64,000 nt of DNA, taken from contig CAAGMR010000042.1 of assembly GCA_900771085.1 (NCBI GenBank), positions 1 to 64,000 on the forward strand. Direction: 5' to 3'. Position numbers and translations under genes: made by a program. The notes under the pieces are model-generated. The model was not told the origin of the DNA, ran no database searches, and saw only the letters and a program-made list of their open reading frames with translations. Below, piece after piece: positions 37,834 to 46,735 of the stretch. The stretch comes from Clostridia bacterium (lineage in GTDB: Bacteria > Bacillota > Clostridia > Oscillospirales > Acutalibacteraceae). Every line of letters starts with the position of its first letter. The first letter of the stretch is position 1.

Positions 37834-39243
37834 GTGGCGGTTTCCAGAGCAGTTCCGAGCGAGGAACTTAACAGGCAATTTGAATACATTACAGAGGTAA
37901 AAAAGCTTCTCCTTGAGAAGTTCGGAGGACAGAGTCCAAAGGCCTTTACACATACATATGGCTGCCAGGGAAATGTTGCTGACGGTGAGAGAATAGACGG
38001 CCTTCTCGAACAGATGGGATACGAGTTTACCGAGGATCCTTCAGAGGCAGACTTCGTTCTCTTCAACACATGTGCTGTCCGCGAACATGCCGAAGACAGA
38101 GTATTCGGCAATGTCGGAAGACTCAAGAAGTTCAAGGAGACAAACCCGAATCTCATAATCTGTCTTTGCGGATGCATGGTTCAGCAGGAGCATGTTTTAA
38201 AGCGTATAAAGCAGAGCTTCCCATATGTTGATCTTGCATTTGGCACACATGTTCTTTACAAGCTTCCTGAGTTTATGTTCAGACTCCTCACCGATGGTGG
38301 AAGAGTATTCGACATTACAGATGACGATACCGATATTGCAGAAGGTATTACATCTCGCTATACCAACAGCATAAAGGCATTCCTTCCAATCTCTTACGGG
38401 TGCAACAACTTCTGCACATACTGCGTTGTACCTCACGTAAAGGGACGCGAGCGCAGCAGAGATTACAAGGATATAATCAGCGATGCCGAAAAGTTAGTTG
38501 CTGCGGGCTACAAGGAGATTATGCTTCTCGGACAGAACGTCAACTCCTATGGAAATGACTTCGGCGAGCAGAATCTCTTCCCGAAGCTTTTAAGAGATAT
38601 AAATGACATACCGGGAGAATTTATCATCCGCTTCATGTCATCTCATCCTAAAGATTGCAGCAGAGAGTTACTCGACACCATGGCAGAGTGTGAGAAGGTG
38701 GAAGGCCACCTTCACCTGCCATTCCAGTCAGGTAACGACAGAGTGCTCAAAGCAATGAACAGACGCTATACGCGAGAGCACTACCTTGACATAGTTAACT
38801 ATGCCAAGGAGATTATGCCGGACCTCTGCATTACCAGTGACGTAATCGTAGGCTTCCCGGGTGAAACCCATGAGGAATTCATGGACACCTTAAGCCTTAT
38901 TGAAGAGGTCGGATATTCCGCTCTTTATACATTCATCTACTCTCCGAGAGTAGGCACACCGGGTGCAGAGATGCCTGACCCGGTAAGCAAGACAGAAAAG
39001 CAGATGTGGTTTGAACAGCTCATGCGTACGCAGGAGAGAGTGGCCGCAGAAAACTCTGCAAAGCTCAAGGGTCAATGCTTCAAGGTTCTTGCGGAAAGCA
39101 GGAACAAAAACGGCAAGCTTCAGGGCAGAACATCTGGCAACATCATGGTTGAATTTGATGGACCTGACAATAAGATAGGTACATTTGTAAATGTCGAAAT
39201 CACTGACCCGCTCACATTCGTTCTTAAAGGAAAAATCATATAA
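37834..39243 (+). CDS. miaB: tRNA ms2i6A37 methylthiotransferase MiaB
   Basis: MiaB is a radical-SAM enzyme that adds a methylthio group to i6A37 of tRNAs reading UNN codons. The N-terminal UPF0004 domain has Cys in TYGCQGN, FNTCAVRE and CGCM for the second iron-sulfur cluster; the usual TYGCQMN has Gly for Met here. The radical-SAM motif is SYGCNNFCTYCVVPHVKGRE, and a C-terminal TRAM domain covers roughly 400-465. Length 469 is normal. The GTG start at 37834 follows AGAGGTG. MiaB followed by a YmcA-like gene and mutSL matches Bacillus ymcB-ymcA-(cotE)-mutS-mutL. Confidence 0.96.
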   Translation: MAVSRAVPSEELNRQFEYITEVKKLLLEKFGGQSPKAFTHTYGCQGNVADGERIDGLLEQMGYEFTEDPSEADFVLFNTCAVREHAEDRVFGNVGRLKKFKETNPNLIICLCGCMVQQEHVLKRIKQSFPYVDLAFGTHVLYKLPEFMFRLLTDGGRVFDITDDDTDIAEGITSRYTNSIKAFLPISYGCNNFCTYCVVPHVKGRERSRDYKDIISDAEKLVAAGYKEIMLLGQNVNSYGNDFGEQNLFPKLLRDINDIPGEFIIRFMSSHPKDCSRELLDTMAECEKVEGHLHLPFQSGNDRVLKAMNRRYTREHYLDIVNYAKEIMPDLCITSDVIVGFPGETHEEFMDTLSLIEEVGYSALYTFIYSPRVGTPGAEMPDPVSKTEKQMWFEQLMRTQERVAAENSAKLKGQCFKVLAESRNKNGKLQGRTSGNIMVEFDGPDNKIGTFVNVEITDPLTFVLKGKII

Positions 39244-39268
39244 ACCAAAAACATAAGGGAGAATTTAA

Positions 39269-39670
39269 ATGGACGTTATTGAAATGACCAGAAAACTCGG
39301 CGTAACAATCCAGGAGGATCCACGCTATAAGACAATGCAGGCTGCAAAGGCTGCAATCGACACAGACGAAGAGCTCCAGGCTATTTCAGCTGAAATGGAC
39401 AGCCTTCAGACACAGTTCAACATGCTTCAGATGGAACAGTCAACTGACGAAGCTCAGATTGAAAAGCTCAGCAAGGACTTTGAACTCAAGTACAGAGAGC
39501 TCATGGCTAACGACACAATGGCTGCATACAACGTGGCAAGAGGCGAAGTTGACTCTCTCATGAACGACGTAATGCAGATCCTTTACCTCTCAGTAAACGG
39601 TGAAGACCCAATGACAGCTCAGCCTTCAGAAGAACTTCTTCAGGCAATGCAGTCAGGTCAGCTCGCATAA
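39269..39670 (+). CDS. YlbF/YmcA family regulator
   Basis: This 133-residue, mostly helical protein fits the YlbF/YmcA (RicA/RicF) family. The N-terminal helix has DPRYKTMQAAKAAIDTD, then a central coiled coil (ISAEMDSLQTQFNMLQ) and YRELMANDTMAAYNVARGE. In Bacillus, YmcA, YlbF and YaaT form an iron-sulfur complex that directs RNase Y and affects competence, biofilm and sporulation. Position between miaB and mutS is exactly that of ymcA, which favours RicA, but family alone cannot separate the paralogues. It lies 25 bases after miaB. Confidence 0.9.
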   Translation: MDVIEMTRKLGVTIQEDPRYKTMQAAKAAIDTDEELQAISAEMDSLQTQFNMLQMEQSTDEAQIEKLSKDFELKYRELMANDTMAAYNVARGEVDSLMNDVMQILYLSVNGEDPMTAQPSEELLQAMQSGQLA

Positions 39671-39700
39671 TCAGCGACTATAAGCTTTAGGAGAATATTA

Positions 39701-42319
39701 ATGGCAGAATATACACCGATGATGAAACAGTATCTTTCTGTAAAAGAGAATTACAAAGATACCATTCTGTTTTATCGTTTAGGCGACTTCTATGAAATGT
39801 TTTTTGATGACGCAAAGCTCTGCGCCAATGTTTTGGACCTGGTCCTTACGGGCAGAGACTGCGGACAGGAGGAAAGGGCACCAATGTGTGGCGTACCCTT
39901 CCATTCTGTTGACCCTTATATCGCCAGACTCGTAAGCCGTGGCTACAAGGTTGCCATCTGTGAACAGGTAGAAGATCCGAAGACTGCAAAAGGTCTTGTA
40001 AAGAGAGATGTAATAAGAATAATCACTCCGGGTACTGTCATTGAAAGCTCCATGCTTGATGAGACCAAGAACAACTATCTCTGCTGTGTTTACCACAGCG
40101 AGGGCAAAACAGGCATATGTTTTGCCGATGTTTCAACAGGCGAAGTTCAGGTAACTGAACTTGAAGAGAGCATAGCGGGCGAGAGGGTTATAAACGAGCT
40201 CGGACGTTTCAGTCCGCGCGAGGTTCTCGCCAATGCTCAGGCCGCAAAGCTTAAGGGTCTCAGGTCTTATCTCGATAAGACTGAGGGCATAAGCCTTGAG
40301 GTATTACCGGACAGTAAATTTACCCTTGATTATGCAGAACTTACTGTCACACAGCACTTTGGAAAATCTGTCGAGGAACTGGAACTCAAGTCAGACAACG
40401 TTGTACGTGCGGCTGCCGCCACGCTCGACTATCTTCGTCTTGTACAGAAGACAGACCTCTCCAATATCAGAGAGATTAATTTTTATTCCGAAAACAAATA
40501 TATGAAGCTCGACTTTGCTGCAAGACGCAACCTTGAGCTCACAGAAACAATGAGAAACAGAGAGAAGAGAGGCACACTTCTCTGGGTTCTTGACAAGACA
40601 AGAACAGCCATGGGCAAGCGACTTCTCAGAAGCTTTATCGAGCAGCCTCTTGTTTCTGCAGGCGCAATTACTCAGCGCCAGAATGCCGTAGCTTATCTCA
40701 TTGAGAATATGATGCTCCGCGACGAGATTGCCGAGTATCTCTCATCCATCCATGACATGGAGAGACTTATCACAAGAATCAGCTATGGTTCAGCAAATGC
40801 GAGAGAATTTGTATCACTCAGCAAGGCGGCAGAAATGCTTTCGCCTATCAAGGCACTTCTTGCCGAGCCGTCAACAGCTCTTCTCGAATCAATTGAAAAC
40901 GACATCGATACACTTGATGACATTTCCGAACTCATTGACAAAGCCATCGTCGACGATCCGCCATTCTCAATCCGTGAAGGCGGCTTTATCCGCGAGGGCT
41001 ACAGCGCAGAAGTTGATGAACTCAACGAGCTCATCACCAATGCCAAGGGCTACCTTGCAAAGATTGAGCAGGATGAAAGGGAAAAGACCGGAATTCCAAA
41101 GCTCAAGATTGGCTACAACAGAGTATTCGGTTACTACATTGAAGTGTCTAATTCATATAAGGAATTAGTTCCTGAACACTACATCAGAAAGCAGACTCTC
41201 ACAAACGGAGAGCGTTTCATAACAAGCGAGCTTAAGGAACTCGAAACAAAGGTTCTCGGGGCACAGGAGCGTATTACAAAGCTTGAGTATGAACTTTTCT
41301 GCCAGATACGTGAAGTCGTTTCTGAGGCGCTTGTGCGCATTCAGAAGACTTCAAGAGCAGTTGCTTATCTTGATGTCCTTTGCTCTTTTGCAAAGGTTGC
41401 AGTTGAAAACAATTACATTTGCCCGGTTATCTCCGATGACGGTGTAATAAGCATAACCGAAGGCAGACATCCTGTTGTCGAGAAGATGCTCGACGGCGCG
41501 CCTTTCGTTCCTAACGACACAAGCCTCGACCTTGATGACAATCAGGCTGCCATCATCACCGGACCTAACATGGCGGGTAAATCAACCTATATGAGACAGG
41601 TTGCTCTTATCGTCCTCATGGCACAGATAGGAAGCTTTGTTCCTGCAAGAGACGCAAAGATTTCAATCTGCGACAGCATCTTCACACGTGTAGGTGCTTC
41701 CGATGACCTTGCATCCGGTCAGTCAACCTTCATGGTTGAGATGAATGAAGTTGCAAACATTCTTAAGAATGCAACAAAGGACAGTCTCATTATCCTTGAT
41801 GAAATCGGTCGTGGTACATCTACCTTTGATGGTATGAGTATTGCAAAAGCCGTTCTCGAATATGTCTGCAACAAGCGCAAGCTTGGTGCAAAAACTCTCT
41901 TTGCGACCCACTATCACGAGCTTACCGAGATGGAAGGCGAGGTACCGGGAGTAAAGAACTACAACATTGCCTGCAAGAAGCGTGGAGATGACATCATCTT
42001 CCTTCGCCGAATTGTCAGAGGTCCTGCAGACGGAAGCTACGGTATTGAAGTAGCAAAGCTCGCAGGTGTACCAAATGTTGTTGTAAAACGTGCGCGTGAA
42101 GTGCTTGAGGAAATCCTTGAGAGTCAGGGGGCTCCGATAGTGCCGCGTGCGGCAGAGCCTGTGGCAGAGGAGGCTGCACCTGAGATGCAGCTCAGCCTTA
42201 CAGGCGGCAGAACAGATGAATTCATTGAAGAACTCAAGAATCTCGATGTAAATACATTTACACCTATTGAGGCGATGAATTACCTTTACGAGCTTAATAA
42301 AAAAGCAAAAGAACTTTAA
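39701..42319 (+). CDS. mutS: DNA mismatch repair protein MutS
   Basis: MutS recognises mismatches and small loops. The mismatch-contact motif is GDFYEMFFDDA near the N terminus (Phe-x-Glu kept). Connector, lever and clamp domains follow, and the ATPase domain contains Walker A GPNMAGKSTYMRQ, LIILDEIGRGTSTFDG and FATHYHELT. A short linker with VPRAAEPVAEEAAPE leads to the C-terminal helices. Length 872 is standard for MutS1. The ATG has AGGAGAAT upstream and the gene is 18 bases before mutL. Confidence 0.98.
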   Translation: MAEYTPMMKQYLSVKENYKDTILFYRLGDFYEMFFDDAKLCANVLDLVLTGRDCGQEERAPMCGVPFHSVDPYIARLVSRGYKVAICEQVEDPKTAKGLVKRDVIRIITPGTVIESSMLDETKNNYLCCVYHSEGKTGICFADVSTGEVQVTELEESIAGERVINELGRFSPREVLANAQAAKLKGLRSYLDKTEGISLEVLPDSKFTLDYAELTVTQHFGKSVEELELKSDNVVRAAAATLDYLRLVQKTDLSNIREINFYSENKYMKLDFAARRNLELTETMRNREKRGTLLWVLDKTRTAMGKRLLRSFIEQPLVSAGAITQRQNAVAYLIENMMLRDEIAEYLSSIHDMERLITRISYGSANAREFVSLSKAAEMLSPIKALLAEPSTALLESIENDIDTLDDISELIDKAIVDDPPFSIREGGFIREGYSAEVDELNELITNAKGYLAKIEQDEREKTGIPKLKIGYNRVFGYYIEVSNSYKELVPEHYIRKQTLTNGERFITSELKELETKVLGAQERITKLEYELFCQIREVVSEALVRIQKTSRAVAYLDVLCSFAKVAVENNYICPVISDDGVISITEGRHPVVEKMLDGAPFVPNDTSLDLDDNQAAIITGPNMAGKSTYMRQVALIVLMAQIGSFVPARDAKISICDSIFTRVGASDDLASGQSTFMVEMNEVANILKNATKDSLIILDEIGRGTSTFDGMSIAKAVLEYVCNKRKLGAKTLFATHYHELTEMEGEVPGVKNYNIACKKRGDDIIFLRRIVRGPADGSYGIEVAKLAGVPNVVVKRAREVLEEILESQGAPIVPRAAEPVAEEAAPEMQLSLTGGRTDEFIEELKNLDVNTFTPIEAMNYLYELNKKAKEL

Positions 42320-42337
42320 TGAAAAGGAGGAACCCCA

Positions 42338-44395
42338 ATGGCAAAGATTAATGTGCTCCCAAAGCATATTGCAGACCTTATTGCTGCAGGCGAAGTAGTA
42401 GAACGTCCGGCATCTGTAATTAAAGAGCTTATGGAAAATGCCATCGACGCCGGGGCAACCTCCATAACAGTTGAAATAAAGCATGGCGGTGTCACATACA
42501 TGCGAGTAACCGATGACGGTTCGGGTATTCTTCGCGAAGACATCAGAAATGCATTTAAGAGCCATGCCACAAGTAAGATTCTCACAGAGCAGGATCTTAC
42601 CGGTATCGGCACACTTGGTTTCCGTGGCGAGGCGCTTGCGTCAATCGCCGCTGTTTCCCGCGTAAGCGTTCTTACAAGAACTCCGGGAGCAGACGTCGGA
42701 ACAGTCTACAGGATTGAAGGGTCGGAAGAGGTCCTCCTCGACGATGCAGGCTGCCCTGAAGGAACCACAATAGTTGTTGAAGATATATTCTTCAACACAC
42801 CTGCACGAATGAAATTCCTGAAGAAGGATGTCACCGAAGGCAACTCCGTTGCGGGAGTGGTGGACAGGATAGCCCTGTCTCACCCGGAGGTATCAATCCG
42901 ATTTATCAGAGACGACAGACAGCAGCTGGTAACACCCGGTAACGGTGCAGTCAAATCAACCGTTTATTCCGTATTCGGAAAAGATTTTTCCGGGGCGCTG
43001 CTCGATGCTAAGTATGAACTGAATGGTGTAAAGGTCGAAGGCCTTGTGTCAAAGCCGACTGCATCCCGTTCAAACCGTTCCATGCAGTTTTTCTTCCTTA
43101 ACGGAAGACTCGTAAAGAGCGGAACTGCAAGTGCAGCTCTTGAGAGGGCATACAAAGATGCCATTATGGTAGGAAAGTTCCCGGCCTGCGTACTTTACAT
43201 TACAGTGGACCCGGAAACTGTTGACGTAAATGTTCACCCTGCAAAGACAGAGGTGCGTTTCTCAAACGAACACGCGATTTTCGATGCGGTTTACTATGCT
43301 GCCAAGAATGCAATTATAGAGAAGGACACTCCAAACCGTCTTGATCTTACAAGAGCCGAACTTGCAAAGACTCCGTTTAAGGGCGATGCCGGAGAACAGG
43401 TTTCCTTCGGTAAAAAAGCAATTAAAGATTCAAAGGGAGAACTCCCTGAAAAGATAGAAGGTTTCTGGTCAAAGGAACTGCCAAAAGGATACAAAGAGAA
43501 GACAGAGTCTTATTCCGCAAAGCCTAAGTCCGCAGTAAAGCCTGCACCAAAGGCACCTGGTGTGACTCCTGTACATGTACCTGAAAAAGCAGAACCTAAG
43601 CCACCGACAGAGTGGAAGAGAAAGACGGAAGAAGCACCAAAGCCTGCCGTTGAGACACCGAAACCTGTTGAAACACCGAAGGCGGTTGAAATACCAAAGC
43701 CGGTCGTTGAAACACCGAAACCGGCTGAAGCCGAGGCTGCGGCTCCTGCGCCAATCCCTTACTCAGAGGAGACAGAGGTTCCTGAGTTCCGCATTATCGG
43801 AGAGGCATACAAGACCTTTATCCTTGTCGAGACAGAAGGCAGAATCCTCTATGTCGACAAGCATGCGGCTCACGAGCGAATCCTTTACGACAGACTCATA
43901 GAGGGAAAAGAGAAGGTTGAAACCCAGCTTCTCCTGGTTCCTGTTACAGTTTCCTTAAGCAAGGAAGAATACAACGCCATAATCGACAATGCAGATATCC
44001 TCGCAGACGCAGGGTTTGTCATTGATGACTTTGGCCCGGGCACAGTCGCCGTTCGCGAGTGTCCAACCATGGTTATAAATGAAGATATGAAACTCCTGAC
44101 TGAGGAACTGGCAGGCTGTCTTCTTCAGAAATCGGAACCTGTTCCCGAAAAGCTTAAGTGGATGTATAAAAATATCGCCTGCAGAGCGGCGATAAAGGGC
44201 GGAGATTATACTCCTCCAAAAGAGCAGGAAATGTTTATAGAATACGTTCTCTCTCACAGAGATGTACGTTATTGTCCTCATGGCAGACCGATACTTATTG
44301 AACTTACAAGGTCTGACCTTGAAAAACAGTTTGGCCGTATCCAGCTCAAGACCGGACCATCTGTCCGTAACAGAGCCAGAGGCAAAAAGAAATAA
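42338..44395 (+). CDS. mutL: DNA mismatch repair endonuclease MutL
   Basis: MutL couples mismatch recognition to strand incision. The GHKL ATPase domain has LIAAGEVVERPASVIKELM, ENAIDAGA, DDGSGI and TLGFRGEAL. A linker of about 100 residues rich in Pro, Glu and Lys with PKPVETPK-like repeats joins the C-terminal dimerisation domain. That domain has the endonuclease metal motif as DKHAAHERILYDR (usual DQHAAHERxxYE), plus ACRAAIKGGD and CPHGRPILIEL, so nicking activity is predicted. Length 685. ATG follows AAGGAGGA. Confidence 0.98.
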   Translation: MAKINVLPKHIADLIAAGEVVERPASVIKELMENAIDAGATSITVEIKHGGVTYMRVTDDGSGILREDIRNAFKSHATSKILTEQDLTGIGTLGFRGEALASIAAVSRVSVLTRTPGADVGTVYRIEGSEEVLLDDAGCPEGTTIVVEDIFFNTPARMKFLKKDVTEGNSVAGVVDRIALSHPEVSIRFIRDDRQQLVTPGNGAVKSTVYSVFGKDFSGALLDAKYELNGVKVEGLVSKPTASRSNRSMQFFFLNGRLVKSGTASAALERAYKDAIMVGKFPACVLYITVDPETVDVNVHPAKTEVRFSNEHAIFDAVYYAAKNAIIEKDTPNRLDLTRAELAKTPFKGDAGEQVSFGKKAIKDSKGELPEKIEGFWSKELPKGYKEKTESYSAKPKSAVKPAPKAPGVTPVHVPEKAEPKPPTEWKRKTEEAPKPAVETPKPVETPKAVEIPKPVVETPKPAEAEAAAPAPIPYSEETEVPEFRIIGEAYKTFILVETEGRILYVDKHAAHERILYDRLIEGKEKVETQLLLVPVTVSLSKEEYNAIIDNADILADAGFVIDDFGPGTVAVRECPTMVINEDMKLLTEELAGCLLQKSEPVPEKLKWMYKNIACRAAIKGGDYTPPKEQEMFIEYVLSHRDVRYCPHGRPILIELTRSDLEKQFGRIQLKTGPSVRNRARGKKK

Positions 44396-44431
44396 AAAAA
44401 TCCCCGAGGTTTTCACCTCGGGGATTAATTA
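44394..44431. terminator. Terminator shared by mutL and glnN
   Basis: ATCCCCGAGG (44400-44409), six-base loop, CCTCGGGGAT (44416-44425). On the minus strand it is followed by T7 (glnN terminator); on the plus strand by TTAATTATT only, so it is strongest for glnN. Confidence 0.93.
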
Positions 44432-44440
44432 TTATATTAC

Positions 44441-46549
44441 TTATACTACTGAGTAGAGAAGATCAGAGTATGTTGGGTATGGCCAGTAGTCCTTAGCTGT
44501 GATTGTTTCAAGTTCATCAGCTACTGCACGCATTTCCTGCATTGCAGGGAATACAACATCTCTGAAGTAGTTAGCCTGCTCCATAACGTCTTCGTTCTTT
44601 TCAGCGTCTGCAAGAGTAGCTTCAAGAACTGAGCACTTCTTCATGAGGCAATCGGAGAGAGAAGCGAGAGACTTGAGAAGGTCTTTTTCTGACTCGCATG
44701 GAATGTCGAGGCCGAGAGCCATCTTCTTTGAAATAGACTCTGTAACAAGCTTCATGTATTCAATCTCTGTAGGATAGATATCCTTCTTAACCATGTCGAT
44801 CATTGTAAGAGCTTCAATGCGAAGAGATGTGCAATAGTTCTCAAGCTGGATTTCGCAACGTGACTCAAGTTCAGCCTTGGTATAGATGCTGTGCTTTTCG
44901 AAGAGTTCAACGTTCTTGTCAGCCTTTAATGCAGGGAAAGCATCTGCGCATGTGCGAAGGTTTGCAAGTCCGCGGCGTTCAGCTTCAACAACCCACTCTT
45001 CTTTATAACCGTCACCATTGAAGATGATGCGTGAGTGAGCCTTGAGTTCTCTTGCAACAAGAGCTCTGATAGCCTTTTCAAGGTCTTCAGCAGCTACTGT
45101 TTCAAGTTCATCAGCGAACTGACGGAACTCTTCAGCGATCATTGTGTTAAGTACTGTGTTTGGACCTGCAAGAGAAGCAGATGAACCAACTGAACGGAAC
45201 TCGAACTTGTTACCTGTGAATGCAAATGGAGAAGTACGGTTACGGTCAGAGTTATCTTTAGCAAATTCAGGAATGAAGTTTACACCTGATTCCATCTTCT
45301 GTTTCTTGAGTGCTTCCATCTTCTCGCCATGCTCGATAGCTTCTTCGAGAGCGCCAAGGTCATCACCAAGGTAGATGGAAATGATTGCCGGAGGAGCTTC
45401 GTTAGCACCAAGTCTGTGGTCGTTACCAGGAGATGCAACAATTGCTCTAAGGAGATCCTGATACTCATCAACACCCTTAACTACTGCTGCGAGAGAGATG
45501 AGGAAGAGGAGGTTGTTGTATGGATCCTTGCCCGGCTTGAAGAGGTTTACGCCTGTATCTGTAGAAATAGACCAGTTGTTGTGCTTACCTGAACCGTTAA
45601 CGCCTGCGAATGGCTTTTCATGGATGAGGCATGCAAGGTTGTGCTTGATAGCAACAGTCTTCATAACTTCCATTGTAAGCTGGTTCTGGTCTGTACCAAT
45701 GTTTGTATCTGAGTAAATTGGAGCAAGTTCATGCTGAGCAGGAGCAACTTCGTTATGCTCTGTCTTAGCATAGATACCGAGCTTCCAGAGCTCTAAGTCA
45801 AGGTCGTTCATGAATGCCTTAACTGATGGCTTGATTGTACCGAAGTAATGGTCTTCCTTTTCCTGACCCTTTGGAGGCTTTGCACCGAAGAGTGTACGGC
45901 CTGTCATGATAAGGTCTTCACGCTCTTTGTAGAGGTCACGGTCAACGAGGAAGTATTCCTGCTCACCACCAACGCTTGACTTAACATGTGTAGCACCTGT
46001 TGGGTTACCAAGAAGGTTGATGATACGCATAGCCTGAACGTCCATAGCCTGGATTGAACGGAGGAGAGGAGTCTTCTTGTCAAGAACCTCGCCTGTGTAT
46101 GAGCAGAAGATTGAAGGGATGCAAAGAGTGTCATCCTTGATAAATGCATATGAAGTAGGGTCCCATGCTGTATAACCGCGAGCTTCGAATGTAGAGCGGA
46201 TACCGCCTGATGGGAATGAAGATGCGTCAGGTTCTGAACGAACGAGTTCCTTACCTGAGAAATCCATGATGATTTTTCCGTCTCCAACAGGAGAGATGAA
46301 GGAGTCATGCTTTTCAGCAGTGTAACCTGTCATTGGCTGGAACCAATGTGTGAAATGTGTAGCGCCCTTTTCGATAGCCCATGTTTTCATTGCAGATGCA
46401 ACCTGCTGAGCGATTTCAGAAGTGAGCGGTTCGTTTGAAGTGATAGACTTCTTAAGTGCTTCGTATGTCTGCTTTGGAAGTCTCTCGTGCATTACGTCAT
46501 CGTTGAATACGAGACTGCCAAAAATTTCAGGTACATTGGTGATACTCAT
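44441..46549 (-). CDS. glnN: Glutamine synthetase type III
   Basis: GSIII makes glutamine from glutamate, ammonia and ATP, the main ammonium-assimilating step. At 702 residues it is the long GSIII class (GSI and GSII are ~350-470). The N-terminal region contains HWFQPMTGYTAEKHD and SFPSGGIRSTFEARGY, the catalytic core EHNEVAPAQHELAPI and GVNGSGKHNNWS, and later RTSPFAFTGNKFEFRSVG. The ATG at 46549 has AGGAGG. The leader contains an intrinsic terminator overlapped by an ANTAR-type hexaloop hairpin, and an ANTAR-protein gene is divergent next door, so control by antitermination in response to nitrogen state is likely. Confidence 0.97.
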   Translation of the reverse strand: MSITNVPEIFGSLVFNDDVMHERLPKQTYEALKKSITSNEPLTSEIAQQVASAMKTWAIEKGATHFTHWFQPMTGYTAEKHDSFISPVGDGKIIMDFSGKELVRSEPDASSFPSGGIRSTFEARGYTAWDPTSYAFIKDDTLCIPSIFCSYTGEVLDKKTPLLRSIQAMDVQAMRIINLLGNPTGATHVKSSVGGEQEYFLVDRDLYKEREDLIMTGRTLFGAKPPKGQEKEDHYFGTIKPSVKAFMNDLDLELWKLGIYAKTEHNEVAPAQHELAPIYSDTNIGTDQNQLTMEVMKTVAIKHNLACLIHEKPFAGVNGSGKHNNWSISTDTGVNLFKPGKDPYNNLLFLISLAAVVKGVDEYQDLLRAIVASPGNDHRLGANEAPPAIISIYLGDDLGALEEAIEHGEKMEALKKQKMESGVNFIPEFAKDNSDRNRTSPFAFTGNKFEFRSVGSSASLAGPNTVLNTMIAEEFRQFADELETVAAEDLEKAIRALVARELKAHSRIIFNGDGYKEEWVVEAERRGLANLRTCADAFPALKADKNVELFEKHSIYTKAELESRCEIQLENYCTSLRIEALTMIDMVKKDIYPTEIEYMKLVTESISKKMALGLDIPCESEKDLLKSLASLSDCLMKKCSVLEATLADAEKNEDVMEQANYFRDVVFPAMQEMRAVADELETITAKDYWPYPTYSDLLYSVV

Positions 46550-46570
46550 AATGTATGCCTCCTAGAGAAA

Positions 46571-46609
46571 ATAAAAAATAGGCGCTGTGCCCTTGTGGAC
46601 ACAGCGCCT
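46571..46609 (-). terminator. Leader terminator (attenuator) before glnN
   Basis: On the minus strand AGGCGCTGTGTCC (46609-46597), loop ACAA, GGGCACAGCGCCT (46592-46580), then ATTTTTTAT. The 13-bp stem lies within the ~70-base leader, only ~12 bases from the predicted transcript start, and would stop transcription before glnN unless prevented. Confidence 0.9.
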
Positions 46610-46616
46610 TTGCTGT
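46601..46616 (-). promoter_or_regulatory. Candidate ANTAR-binding antiterminator hairpin of glnN
   Basis: On the minus strand ACAGC (46616-46612), hexaloop AAAGGC, GCTGT (46605-46601). The loop has A at position 1 and G at position 4, the published feature of ANTAR RNA targets. Its 3' arm is the 5' arm of the glnN terminator, so the two exclude each other. Only one such hairpin is visible; classical targets have two. Confidence 0.65.
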
Positions 46617-46627
46617 TTACGCCATTG

Positions 46628-46656
46628 ATTGTAAAGTAAAAAAAGATATAAGTCAA
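46628..46656 (-). promoter_or_regulatory. Promoter of glnN
   Basis: TTGACT (46656-46651), 17-base spacer, TACAAT (46633-46628) on the minus strand. The start falls near 46621, placing the antiterminator hairpin at the very 5' end of the RNA. Confidence 0.85.
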
Positions 46657-46735
46657 GTACAAATAAATTTTTCTTTACTAAGTGAGCGGGTATAATATAG
46701 AATTATAAAAAACAAATTGGCAGGAGGCGATGAAA

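Noticed and set aside
41723..42565. A 280-codon open frame on the minus strand across the mutS-mutL junction
   Set aside because: It is antisense to conserved motifs of both genes, has no plausible Shine-Dalgarno site, and its Cys/Phe/Tyr-rich composition is what the opposite frame of these genes gives.
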